DNA of 64,000 nucleotides from Chlorops oryzae (lineage: Eukaryota > Arthropoda > Insecta > Diptera > Chloropidae), in the NCBI GenBank assembly GCA_020466095.1, contig CM035809.1, forward strand, positions 5,496,223-5,560,222, written 5' to 3'. Positions within the stretch are counted from its first letter, which is position 1, and each line of letters opens with the position of its first letter. The notes under the pieces are model-generated. The model had not been told where the DNA came from and searched no databases. It was given only the letters and a program-made list of their open reading frames with translations. Positions 45,651 through 57,343 of the stretch are shown one piece after another. The position numbers were made by a program, and so were the translations under genes.

Positions 45651-47937
45651 TTTCTATTGTCCCTTTTTAGTTTCTAACATTTCGTAGGGAGTCTAAAACC
45701 TTACAATTATGCCCTGAGCGCGCCCCTGCTGTGAGTAGTAATACAAGGTCAATAGGTGTAGAAAGGAGGCCCATAAACGAAATACGTTTATTTTGATATT
45801 TCTTCACTCGACACAAATACCGTAACTGTCCTCAAATCGACCATAAAGGACCGCTCTCGTAGTAATTCAATATATATGGGTGTGGTTATCATATTCAACG
45901 ACAGTTCAATGTTAGAAATGACATTGTCCAAAACTGATACACTTGCGACTAGTAAGGGAGTAGTTAGAGACCATACAAATTTATCGCTGGGAAGTTTTCT
46001 GCTTCCTTCCCTGTTTGGTCGCGCCAAAGGGTGCCAGACGCATGAGTCGTTTTCATAAAATGTTCTATAAATAAAATTATTTTTATTATTTCGGTCCGCT
46101 TAATCACAAATTGCATTCAATAATTTGAAATGCATTCATCATTCTCCTTATCGGATGCGTTCCATTGAAGTGCAACAAAGTGTAATTTTCCAAATCGACG
46201 AGCTCTCTCTCTCTCTCTCTCTCTCTACCCTCTACCCTTCGGCAATAATTAATTGTAAACATTGCGTTCCCAATGCAAATGCGTCAACAAATGATAAAAA
46301 TTATGAAATCGTATTTTCATGCGTCTAATTAAATATTAAATAAACAATTTTTCCATTCCGCTTCCTTGGAAGTTTTTTTTTTTTTTTTATTTCTTGCTTT
46401 TCCATTTTCGCTTATCAATCACGCGAGAGTCATGCGTGGGTGTTTTCGACATAAAAGAAAATTTTCCTCAATTATGGGAGTAAACAACTTCAAAGACGGG
46501 TCACGTAGACCTGTTTGCTAAATTTTCTGTCTCCGTTGATCTCCGTCAAGTCAGCCAACCAACCAGTCAGTTAGTCAGTCAGAATACTTGAAAAAATTCC
46601 GAAAATTCCGCTTTTGTTTGCTGAAAAAGTAATTGCTTTGGGCAAATTATGAATTATTTATAGACTTTCATGGCTTAACGTTAACCCTTACAATCAGTAA
46701 GAATATTCTTTCAGCACTTTCTTCTTCTCAACAAGGCGAGTCGTTTTTGATGTATTTCTCTTTTCATTTGAGTTGTAATCCAGAGCGAGAAATGTTTAAA
46801 CGGGGGAGGATATCTGCCTTGTACAGAGTTAAAAAGGATACAAAAAATGTTGCCGAAAATTATTTAAGATAAATCTCTCCGAAGTCCTAGTGATAATTTT
46901 TCTCTTATCACCAATTTGAGCTTATTTTTCAATAGATAATAATTTAATTAACAAATATTATTGAATAGAATTGAGGGTCCTATTTTCATTTTCAGTCTTC
47001 TCTTAGAGCCGTTCGCATATATTAAAAGTTTATTCACTCTTCAGTATCGAATTCTTACTTTGTTTATATACAGAAAAAAATAAATTTGACATCGAATGCG
47101 CATGACAACCGCGCCTTATTTAAATGGACAAAGGAATTTTAAATTGATACTAATTAAATGGCTATATCTGATAGCATTTTATGGTATTAGATCCTGCTAA
47201 AATTTCTGAAGCTGTTATTCTACATATGGTCAAAAGATACTGTAAAAATCGATAATTAATCGGAAAAATTGCATCCGGATTTTCAAAAGTAAGATTTAGA
47301 TACGAAAAATTGATTACTTGCAATGAAACTTTTCCTATCAATTTGATGCATATGCGCTATCAGTGGAATATCTCAAAATATTACGACTTGATATCGTATA
47401 ATTCCATATCAGTCATAGAATCATTTTAGTATAAAATGTAAAATTAAAAAATGTCTGTTCTGAATTCTCGAGCCTACGAGGATTGATACGGAATTTTATC
47501 AATTCGGACAGGCGATTTTATTTGGTTCTCGATAGATAATAAATTTAATTAACAAATATTATTGACATAGAATTGAGGTCCTATTTTCATTTTCAGTCTT
47601 CTCTTAAACACCCGTTCGCTTTTAGGAAAGAACGTTTGATTCACGTCCAGTAAATCAGTACCAAGAACCGTCTTACATTAGTTAAGTAAAAAAAAAAATG
47701 TAACGTTGAGCTCTAGAGCCATGTCTGTTCTGAATTACCGCAGCCTTAAAATGGATCTTTGAAGGCAATTTTATAATATGTACCTACATTTTCACTTATG
47801 GCTATACCTCGACTAGCAATATTAAATGTATAATCTCAATCTAAAATTGACCATAGAAGCCTTCCTTTTAACACTAATGGCTCCAACAAAAACCCATGTA
47901 ATCACTATTAAATTGGAAATCCAAATTGCTCTCTAAA
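45651..47937. other. Non-coding, unassigned
   Basis: No gene. Contains (CT)n at 46202-46226. Also a pair of direct repeats near 46925-47000 and 47535-47605 sharing TAATTAACAAATATTATTGA and TCCTATTTTCATTTTCAGTC, a local duplication about 610 bp apart. Confidence 0.5.
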
Positions 47938-48313
47938 GCCTGAGATCCAATATAGAGTTTTTTACGTATAGAAAACAGTGTAGAGAATCTACCTTTGCTG
48001 CTTACACTGAAGACTGTTTCTACGATTCTACTGCACTACGTAGAGCTACCGTCGACATACCTCGAGTATGTGCTCCACGACTTCATACAGTACAAAAGTA
48101 ATTTTCTCTACTATAGAGTCATAGAGAAAACATTCTTCTGCAGTGTGAACAGTCGTGGAGTACATAAAAGAGCTCTGATCTTAATATCTCGAAAGCAGCT
48201 CTACGTAGAGCAGTAGAATCGTAGAAACAGTCTTCAGTGTAAACAGCAAAGGTAGATTCTCTTAACTCTACACTGTTTTCTCTACGTAAAAAACTCTATG
48301 GAGGATTTCAGGT
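47938..48313. mobile_element. Foldback-type MITE, copy 1
   Basis: Almost entirely self-complementary. GCCTGAGATCCAATATAGAG opens the left arm and CTCTATGGAGGATTTCAGG closes the right. CTACGTAGAGC occurs in both arms, along with TCGTAGAAACAGTCTTCAGT and its complement. Related copy at 61816-62206. Confidence 0.82.
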
Positions 48314-49677
48314 TCAAAGATAATATTCATTACACCGTCATTGGCTCTTGATTCTGTTTTAAGGATACAAAGGACTTTATTTTTCCTACGACGGTCAACA
48401 TAATATTCCCGTTTTTGAAATATTAATAAATTATTGCATATGCAATGCATACATATGTATTTCCCTCTATAAATAATCATCTTTTCCATTTGATCAAAGG
48501 ATGTGTTTCCCAAATTGTGTTTCTGAAAACCTTAAGAAGGTAATCGGCGTCCCTCAACTTGCCGACAGAAACTTCTACTACTCTTTAATTACTCCTCATT
48601 TAGTTACAAATGTATCCTCTCTTGATTTGGAAGCTGCAGTAGTACTCCTCAATGGGTATAATTTGGGGACAGTTACTATATAAAGCCATTCCCTTCATGG
48701 ACCTCCTTTCAACTATTCTAGATTATCTTCTTTTACCTCTCAGAAGTTCTTACAAGTATCCTTCCGAGCTGTCAGTGTGTAATCATTTTTATGGAATTAC
48801 AGTCCGTTCATAGTTCCTGGGTTGAGCCAATTGTATTCAATCGGTAAAGAAAGAGTCGATATAAATATGGTAGAAATTCTAAACCTTTTACTTCTACTCA
48901 GAGTTGTATTTCATAGGTAAAATATTATTTATTTCGAGTGTAATCTTTCGGAAGAGAAATGGTTGCTCTCTTAAGACCCATTATGGGGAACTCCACACAT
49001 TTATCTTAAGCTGGAAAACACTAAAAGCACTTTTTTTAAGACTACTTTAGACCTTTTCTTCTAATCAGAGTTGTATATGATAATTTAAAAAATTGTTCAT
49101 TTGAAGTAGTATACTTCTTAGATCTCTACACTTCTTCTATACTTTATGTTATTGCTTAGAATCAGCAAATTTCCATTACCAGTAAACTGAAACATTCGAT
49201 TTGAAAATGTCTAAGACCACGCTTGGTCCAACATCAAAACCTTAAGATTAAAAGCTTAAAAGTCTAGAGCAGTCAACAATAGTCTTTAAAATTCTATTTC
49301 AGTTATAATGTCAAATGTTCGTCTTATCTTCCTCCCCCTTATTATTTATTAATGCTTCTTTTGGAAATATTTCCTTTTATCTTTTTAAATTTTTTCTTTG
49401 AAAAAAATGTGTACATAAAAGATTCACTGACGATGAGCGATTCCTTTTTTTTTTTTTTGGAGTATAATGAAAAAGACTTGTGTGAATTTTTTCTCCATTT
49501 CTTTTTTCGATGCTTTATTTTTTCAGCTTTTTTTTTATATTCTCGAAATTATTCTGAAATTCGTTTGAGCTTCATTTCTTCCCTTCTTTCCCTTCGCATT
49601 TTCTTTAAACAATTGAGAATGATTTCTTTGCCGTTGGAGTGGAGCACTGAAAAAAGCAAAGCAGAAAGAAGACCACC
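48314..49677. other. Non-coding, unassigned
   Basis: AT-rich; no gene or element recognised. Confidence 0.4.
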
Positions 49678-49685
49678 ATCTTAAG

Positions 49686-50247
49686 CAGAGGTTCTCAACC
49701 TTTTCGGTCGGGATGCTACCTTTTAGATTTCTTACACATCTCGCCTACCACTTTATGAAAAATTCTTTAAGGTATTGTGTTAACCCTTTCACTACTATTT
49801 GAACAATACATCAAAATAAAAAATAATAGAATAAAAAAATTTGAAGGCAACATTTTGTTTATACATAAATCGGTTTTTAGCTCAAAAATATAATTCAAGA
49901 TTTCTCAATTCTCAAATGTTTTGACCTTAGTTTGTAATAAACAAATTTGAAAAAGTTTCCTTTCAAAAGGCACAAACCCAACGAGAAATTTGGTGCTGAA
50001 ACGCCATTTTCTGACATTGTACACAAGAATGACTTGGTTGTGAAAGGGTTTATATAGATATAACCCTAAATATTCCACTGGTTCTGCTAGAAACCAACCA
50101 ATTTAAATGAAAAATTTGTTTTAGCTAAAAAAAATGTGGCTTTTAAGGGTTAATAGGTTTTTTACATTAGCTTAATGTACATATATACATATGTATGTGT
50201 AAGAGAAGATAATCAGTGGCACGCATGCCATAGGTTGAGATCCGCTG
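49686..50247. mobile_element. Charlie-type hAT MITE with nested TTAA MITE
   Basis: Ends CAGAGGTTCTCAACC and GGTTGAGATCCGCTG are imperfect inverted copies, and CAGNGGTTCTCAA is a well-known hAT (Charlie) terminus. Flanking octamers ATCTTAAG (49678-49685) and GTCTTAAG (50248-50255) match at 7 of 8. The TTAA MITE at 49780-50052 lies within. Confidence 0.8.
49780..50052. mobile_element. TTAA MITE nested in hAT element
   Basis: TTAACCCTTTCACTACTATT at the left and GGTTGTGAAAGGGTTTA at the right. The right TTAA has mutated to TTTA, so the copy is not fresh. Confidence 0.55.
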
Positions 50248-50255
50248 GTCTTAAG

Positions 50256-51090
50256 AACACTTACAAAATAGATGAAGAACAAGAATCGGAAGAAGAAGCA
50301 TTAAGTTTGACATGGCCATTGCCATCTTGTTGCTGGTTTCGATGACAGTAATGTCGACATATCGCCTTCGCTTTAATTTCTTTCAGATTTTATTTCAACA
50401 TGATTTCTGCTGGAAAAGCTGAAGAAAATTTGATATGACAGGTTGAAAATGGGAATTTTTCGTTTGCTTTTTATTGCGAAATGTTCGCTTCGGAAGTGCT
50501 GATTTGTTGGTAGAGTTTCGATGAGTGGAGGTGTTGTGGTACGGGGAGGGGGCGGTGTTGTTTTTTTTTTTTTGGCAGGGATGTATGCTGAAATTCAAGG
50601 AATCACGAAGGAACACAGAAAATTTGTCACGATACAAAGTTTTGGAGTGCCTGAAACTCCCTCTTGAAGTAAATTTTCTGCTTACGCCCCTGGATGGGGA
50701 TCTCTGAAATCATGAAAAAGAATAGAGCGCAGTGTCTTTGACCTGTTTATGTCTTGTGATTTCTTTTTATTCGTTTTTTTTTTTTGAATTTTTTATTTGC
50801 TGTCCGCTTTATGGACATGTTACGTCACAAGGGAGAAATGTTGGAGTAACTACAGTGCTACCTGGACGTAAGAGCCCCGGATAATTGTACCATCTTCGTC
50901 TTCTTAATCCCTTTATCTTCTTGTGGAGCATATGGTGTCGACAATGATACCATATAACACTGAAAATATATCGATAAAATCACATTCCCCTCTTCCCTTT
51001 AAGCCCATATGCCACTAACTTTTCGAAATCGTATAAAAATTCAGGGAAAAAGGATAACCATATATGTTAGTACCTATTTTCATGGGGAAC
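50256..51090. other. Non-coding, unassigned
   Basis: No gene. An isolated CTACAGTGCTACCTGGACGT near 50851 resembles a CAGT-type MITE end, but no partner end was found. Confidence 0.4.
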
Positions 51091-51308
51091 GACGGCCTCT
51101 GTACCGTAGTCGATGGAGATGCCAACTTACAAAGCGAGTAACGAGTGGGTTCAACTCCCCGCTAAGGTCGTGCATGTTTGTGTCGGTTTTTCTGTTTCTG
51201 GTTTTCATTATTTCCCCATTATTTGTGGTACCACAACGGGCCCATGTGAGGCCTAAGTGTGTCACCCTTAATGCTGGCAGCGACAGTAACCCAACCTTAC
51301 CTAACTTT
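51091..51308 (+). mobile_element. tRNA-derived SINE (plus strand)
   Basis: Head GACGGCCTCTGTACCGTAG, A-box-like GATGGAGATGCC, B-box-like GGTTCAACTCC, then GTGCATGTTTGTGTCGG, the tail GGTACCACAACGGGCCCATG and AGGCCTAAGTGTGTCACCC, ending AACCTTACCTAAC. Same family as the SINEs at 38.5 and 41.4 kb. No clear target duplication. Confidence 0.82.
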
Positions 51309-52454
51309 TATGCGGAGCCATTAAGGAAAATGTATGAAAATTGAACATTGTATTAAACGATATTCTTTTTTGATCAATCTCCTTGTCTCCCTGTTTGGGT
51401 ACAGCGGGCGTGAGTGGGTTGAAATAATTGAATTTTTTCGTTTATATTTGACGGTTTCTTTATCCAGAGCTAACTGTAATGTGAGAGAGTTTAGTTTGCA
51501 GATGACCTTTGTCGTGCTTTGTCACCTTTTTTGGCTGGTTCCGAGGGCGGTTATCTGATTTCGAAAGCAATGCGCTTCTTCTGGTGTGTAAATGTGTTTT
51601 CTTTTCTTTTCTTTTTTGTTTTTTTAGAACGAAGTTCTTTATGAAACGATAGCGACAGGGGACCTAGTCGAGAAAAAGTGAAAAACCGCTATAAAATCCG
51701 CGTTACCTAAATTGAAGTTCGCAAAAAAGGGTATAATAACCTTTGCAAAAAGAAAGAAATATACATATATTTACGTAAAATGACTTGCTGATGCGGCCGA
51801 GGTATTTTACTTTTTTAGGCGACACTTATTTCCGACGATATCCAGAAAAAACAACTAATTATTAAATTCAGAAACTACACAGACACATACAAGCATAAAT
51901 GCATTCAAACAAAACAAAACAATATGTGGTGCTGCCAGACTGAACGTTTTTCAGAATAACTCCGATTAGTAGGTTTTTGCAAATATATAAGGGCATTTTA
52001 GGTAGCTTATAATTTTTTTGCGCTATCAAAGTATACATACGCAATTCGTACATAATTAAAACATATTTAAAATCATCGTTAGTACTCCGGGGGCTGCGGA
52101 TGTAATATCGGTGTGAAAAATATCGATACTTTAAAACATCTTTAAGTATGAAAATTCGCATTTTCGAGACTATCTCATTTGCGATGGAAAACCCTTTACA
52201 CGTATGCTTTTTCAGTTCCAGTATATTCTGCTTATCTAACTTAGCACTTTGAGGGCTCAACGCTGTTAAAGTAAATTGAAAGGAAGTAACGAACTCACTA
52301 CTTTGAAGAAAGGAAATCAGAGTTGAAATTTCGATGACAGGTTGACAGAAATATAGGAAATGTGTGACTTAAATGCAACCCTGTGAGTCCGATTACTTGT
52401 AATAAGCGTATGCGTTCAAGTAGCGAAAGTAAGCCAAAGTACTTCTTTGTTTTT
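51309..52454. other. Non-coding, unassigned
   Basis: AT-rich. A minus-strand ORF of 130 codons (51868-52260) has no recognisable domain and is probably chance. Confidence 0.4.
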
Positions 52455-52533
52455 ATACCCAGCGTAAGCAGGGTATATTAGGGTATCTTGTAACAGCCAG
52501 AATAACGCTCCGTAGACATAGACATATATATAT

Positions 52534-53141
52534 TAGAGATGCCGCGGATATCCGGTTACTATCCGGTATCCGGCATATCCGGCATAAAATGAACTATTCG
52601 GCCGGATGCCGGATACTAACTCATTATCCGGCCGGATACCGGATATTAAAAAATTTCACAGTTTTTCATATAAATCTCCTTGAAGGAAGCCCTTTATGAA
52701 GTAATTAAGTAGAACAAAACGATTTGTAATGATGACGACTTTTATGTGTTTATGTATTTCAAAAAATCAAAAAAAAAAACGTACAAAATCCTTAGATACT
52801 GGAGCGAAACAAGTGAGAATGACGGAGATGCAATAACTTCGGCTTGTGTCATTTATTTCTTTCCAGTCTTGAATGAAAACTTGAACGTGTGGCTGCCATG
52901 TCAAGTCGAAATTCATTTGAAAAATAATAATTCAGTATTTGAGTGTGTGAATGAAAAGGAATGCATAAATTTCGAGTTTTTTATTCAGATTCGGATTCTA
53001 GAGCATGCCTGAATAAAGCTACTTTTGAATTTGGGAAAAAATTCAACTATCCGGTTGCCGGATATCCGGCTATCCGGCCTCGCAGCTTGCCGGATATCCG
53101 GTATCCGGTATCCGGCAAAATCACTATCCGCGGCATCTCTA
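52534..53141. mobile_element. hAT-like element with TATCCGG-rich ends (608 bp)
   Basis: TAGAGATGCCGCGGATA at the left and its exact complement TATCCGCGGCATCTCTA at the right, flanked by ATATATAT on both sides (8 bp, but in a TA-rich target). Subterminal DNA at both ends is built of TATCCGG/CCGGATA. YAGRGATG ends fit hAT. It inserted into the TA tract of the DINE-1-like element. No transposase ORF. Confidence 0.82.
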
Positions 53142-53460
53142 ATATATATAATATATATATTCTTGATCAGGATCAAAAATTCGATTTAGACATGTCCGTC
53201 TGTCCTTCCGTCCGTGTCCGGATCATCTCCGAAACGGCTGGACCAATCAAGTCGAAATGTGGCACACAGGTATATCGGGGTCCGAGTATGATCCTAACTA
53301 AAAATGGAAGACATCCGATCACTGCCACGCCCACAAATGAATTTAATGTGTTTTCAGTAAAATGCTTGTAACTTGCGAACCACTCAACACATTTCATTGA
53401 TATTTGGTGTACTGGTAAACTACGAAAAGGGACATATCCTGGAAAAAATGGACGCCGCCC

Positions 53461-54250
53461 TCCGTGAGCCACGCCCACAAATAAGGGCTTATCGTAACTT
53501 GTGAAGTAAAAGGCGTAGAAGCTTCAAATTCGCAACATAGGTTGACCAAGACGAACGAAAGGTGTAGGAAAAAATTTTATGAGGCCCGCCCACTACCACG
53601 CCCACAAATAGAGATTTTTCGTAACTTCCGAAGTAAAAAGCGTAGAAGCTTCAAATTCGCAACATAGGTTGACCAAGGCGAAGGAAAGGTGTAGGAAAAA
53701 ATTGTGTGTGGCTCGCCCACTGCCACGCCCACAAATGAAGATTTTTCGTAACTTCCGAGGTTAAAGGCGTAGAAGCTTCAAAATCGCAACAAAGGGTGAC
53801 AAAGGCAAATGAAAGGTGTAGGAACAAAAATTTATGTAGCCCGCCCACTGCCACGCCCACAAATGAAGATTTTTCGTAACTTCCGAAGTAAAAGGCGTAC
53901 AAGCTTCAAATTCGCAACATAGGTTCAGCAAGGCGAATGAAAGGTGTAGGAAAAAAATGTATGTGGCCCGCCCACTGCCACGCCCACAAATTAAGATTTT
54001 TCGTAACTTCCGAAGTAAAAGGCGTAGAAGCTTCAAATTCGCAACATAGGTTGACAAAGGCAAATGAAAGGTGTAGGAACAAAAATTTATGTAGCCCGCC
54101 CACTGCCACGCCCACAAATGAAGATTTTTCGTAACTTCCGAAGTAAAGGGCGTAGAAGCTTCAAATTCGCAACATAGGTTCAGCAAGGCGAATGAAAGGT
54201 GTAGGCAAATAATTTATGTAGCCCTCCCACTGCCACGCCCATAAATAGAG
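53461..54250 (+). repeat. ~127-bp tandem array inside DINE-1-like copy 2
   Basis: Units begin with CCCGCCCACTGCCACGCCC near 53584, 53711, 53839, 53966, 54094 and 54221, plus more diverged units before. Each carries TTTTTCGTAACTTCCGAAGT, GGCGTAGAAGCTTCAAATTC and GAAAGGTGTAGG. Confidence 0.9.
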
Positions 54251-54333
54251 AAGCAAAACATAGTGCGCTCATAACGTCGGGACGCTGGGTATTTCAAAGT
54301 CGGGCTTGACCGACTTTAGCTTTCTTACTTGTT

Positions 54334-55452
54334 TTTTAATAAAATTAATATTTGGACGGCGTTCTTTTAAGAATTCAAGTGTTGTTAAAGACTTTCTGAT
54401 ATTTTACTCAAAAATACAGCAAAAAATTTCGGGTAGGTGCGTTTTTCGCGTAAGTGCATAAAATTGTCTGGAAAATAATTGAATGCAGCTAAGCAGAATA
54501 TACTGTATCGCATTTTCGCTTGTTAAAAACAGTTGAAAACAACAAACAGCCGTCTTGTATACATATATTTTTCGATTAATAAAAACAATTGAGTTTTGCG
54601 AAAAACCTTGCTGCGAATTATATTTACTAACATTTATAAATACCATAATGAACTTCGTTCTTATCTGGTGTCCTATGACACAACTCAACTTGTTTTTCTC
54701 CGCTTTTCTTCTTTCTGAGTTGATTTTCTCAAGGGAAATGTATTCGTTTTTTCACTCAGAGAGGGAAATTCTTAAAGTTGCGACTCCTCTTTAATTCTTA
54801 TGATAACAAACACCATTGTCACGATCCATATCTCACCTTTTTACGTTTTACTTGAAGCGTTTCCCAACGATCCGGGAAAAAATTCAAAAATCCAAAGAAG
54901 CACCATTACCATTAATTACGAGCCACAAAGAATAAACATATTTTGATTAAAATAAATAATGCAAAACAAGAAACGATTAAGGCCCAAAACAGGCTGCTGG
55001 TCTGCTTAATTGCGGAAATGTTTTGACATTTTTTTATAGGTTAAGAGGCAAGTGGCATCAACAGCTAAAGAGGAAATTGTTTTTTATTTTTATTTATTTA
55101 TTTTTTCAAACCATTAAAATTAAAGAAGACAGTGATGCATGCTGAAGAAGTAAGTACGAGGGTAAAAATAAATGGTTTTATATAAAATTTAAATGGAAAA
55201 ATAATATTAAAATCAGTTACAAAATTCATTCAATTTAAGAGCTTCATTTAGTCAAAATATGCTCAGTGCCTTTCTCTTTCTCACTCACGGTTATGTGTAC
55301 TAAATTTAAGTCAAACGATATGACACAAAATTTTTGGGTTTAAACCATTTTAGACATTTCAATACAAAATGTCTCGAAAAGTCAGAAAAAGTTCCCTAAA
55401 AACAACGTAGGTCAGAATTATAAGGATTTCAATTTTGTCATTTTTTGATCGA
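54334..55452. other. Non-coding, unassigned
   Basis: AT-rich; no gene or resolved repeat. Confidence 0.4.
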
Positions 55453-55460
55453 CCCTCAAA

Positions 55461-56080
55461 TAGGGATGCAATATCGCTCATAAAAAATATCGATATGAGA
55501 ATATCGATGTTTCCAAAAGTCAAACATCGATGTTTCCACACGATATATCGATGTTTTTCCGATATTGTTAATTACAATTTTTAAACCTTCATTCAGAGAC
55601 GATGATTGCTTATTTCAACCAAGAAACACCTCTCAATGCAGTCCAAATAAAATTGACTAGGTCAGATTAGGTTTCAGTAGTAGTTTATTGGAATGAAAAT
55701 GTTAAAGAAAAATAAAATTATGCAAACTCCTTTAAAAACAATACGAACTAATAACAAATTAATTTTAAAAAACTGAACTTAAAAATAGTAATTTTGATAG
55801 ATACAAAAGAGGGCGAAAAATTATCTATCCAGCACGCGAAATCATAAAACGGGCAATGTTTCCCTAAATTTCAACATTTTGTTCGCCCAAAAGGTGAGAA
55901 TTCGCGTCAATAATTGGCTAGTGTAAAAGGCCTGTATGAAAAAATATCGTTCATAAAATATCGCCCATGAAAAACGATGTATCATCGATGTTTTTGATTT
56001 CAACATCGATATTAAAAAATCGATTTCGAGGATTGAAACATCGATGTTTTGGAAACATCGATATATCGTTTGCATCCCTA
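55461..56080. mobile_element. hAT-like element with ATCGATGTTT-rich ends (620 bp)
   Basis: TAGGGATGCAA at the left, TTTGCATCCCTA at the right, perfect 8-bp duplication CCCTCAAA at 55453-55460 and 56081-56088. Subterminal regions repeat ACATCGATGTTTCC, ATATCGAT and AAATCGAT. The interior is AT-rich without a transposase. Clean duplication suggests a recent insertion. Confidence 0.9.
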
Positions 56081-56246
56081 CCCTCAAATGTGTTTTTTTT
56101 TTATGTGGAGCCCCATAGTGTATGGCATACAATACGTTTTTGTTGAGGTTGGACCCTACATGTCTTGTCTTTTAACTTTAAGCGAAATAGACAGTAATGT
56201 GTTTTGTACCAGATTTCGCTCATTTGTACTGGATATTAGTACTGGA

Positions 56247-56518
56247 AGCATATATCGCACACTAGTCGCTAAACCGGCACAATTCAAAATTTTTTCAATC
56301 AATTTTTTCATCATCGCCAACATTTTGCTGCAGGACAAGGAACACTTGGAAAGTGAACATTGATATTAATTGAATCTGCAGTTATTCATGAATACTATAA
56401 GTTTAGAAAGGAAATTGTTTTTACTGGCGTCGAGAGTTATAGGCTGTGTGCCCGAGAAGTGCAAAATTTTTAGTTGTGCCGATTTAGTGATTAGTGTGCG
56501 ATATGTGCACTTACGTTT
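56247..56518 (-). mobile_element. TIR MITE, inverted partner of 26815-27067
   Basis: Ends ATATATCGCACAC..GCTAAACCGGCACAA and TTGTGCCGATTTAGTGATTAGTGTGCGATATGT. The inner blocks (CGCCAACATTTTGCTGCAGG, GAGTTATAGGCTGTGTGCCC) are in reverse orientation to the first copy. Confidence 0.78.
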
Positions 56519-56604
56519 TTGTAAATATCTCAATAATACATGTATTCAATTTTGATGAAATTTTTTTAAATGAAAGGGAATTTTTAAAGAAATTTTTTTA
56601 AATC

Positions 56605-56940
56605 CTAAGAAAGTGGTGCGACAACGGGAATACACTGAAAAAAATTGTTAAAATTTTCTTTTTAGTTTTGTGAAAAAAATTTTTTTGGACTCCCTGTTAT
56701 ATTAAAAATCAACCCACGTTTGTTTTGTCTTCCTAGCTTAAGTAGTTTTTGAGATATAAAATTTTGAAAAAAGGCTTAATAAAAAAGAATTTTCAAGGAT
56801 ATTTCAAGAGCTATTCAAAATAGATTACTAAAAAATTGTCCCTAAAGTGTTTTAGATGGCACCTATCGAAAAATCAACAAAACTTCAAAATCTCTTTCAG
56901 GGTGCCGCAAGCCTTTCCTGAACCGGCAAGACCCTTTTCA
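56605..56940 (+). mobile_element. Dispersed repeat, direct partner of 22160-22520
   Basis: Shares GGGAATACACTGAAAAAAAT, TTTTAGTTTTGTGAAAAAAA, CAAGGATATTTCAAG and CCTATCGAAAAATCAACAAA in the same order. Termini unresolved. Confidence 0.6.
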
Positions 56941-57343
56941 TATAAAATAAATAAGCCTGGCTTAAACTCTCCTAAGGATAATAATTTGAAAGTTTAAACC
57001 TTTAAAAAGGTTAAATAAGTTGTCTAAATTTGTTTCAAAATCGCAAATAAGAATTTAAACTCAATGCAAAAGTGTTAAAATACATACATACATAGTATTA
57101 CATACATACATATGTACAGGGAGGGAGACGATTCACTGCGTATGAGCATGCAATAAATTCACGAAACCCCGTTGCGTGTCGCATATATCAGCGCAACGTT
57201 TTCGGGCAATCGTGCTGCAATATATGGTCTGCATGAGCAATCATCATCTTCTTTGCTTCAACATTAAAGATTATACTCTTCTCTTCAAATTATTTTTATT
57301 TAATAATAAATTAAAAAAAATCTTAAATAAATTCATTCAACTA
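56941..57343. other. Non-coding, unassigned
   Basis: A CATACATAC-rich stretch near 57080-57115, otherwise nothing recognised. Confidence 0.4.

Larger units (their letters stand above)
52455..54333 (+). mobile_element. DINE-1/HINE-like element, copy 2, interrupted by a hAT
   Basis: Same ATACCCAGCGT start, ACGCTGGGTAT subterminal complement, AAAGTCGG-GCTTGA-CCGACTTT hairpin and CTTACTTGTTT end as copy 1. Eight CCACGCCCACAAA-type units (one variant) against five in copy 1, period ~127 bp. The (GTCY)n tract is short. The last ~100 bp differ from copy 1 at only about one position, so both copies are similar in age. Interrupted at 52534-53141. Confidence 0.86.

Noticed and set aside
51868..52260. 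130-codon minus-strand ORF
   Set aside because: No recognisable domain, AT-rich codons, no Kozak or splice context that stands out.
52961..53371. 136-codon plus-strand ORF
   Set aside because: It crosses the boundary between the nested hAT-like element and the DINE-1-like host, so it cannot be an ancestral gene.
53761..54186. 141-codon minus-strand ORF with repeated peptide blocks
   Set aside because: The peptide repeat simply follows the 127-bp tandem units, whose length variation happens to keep a frame open.
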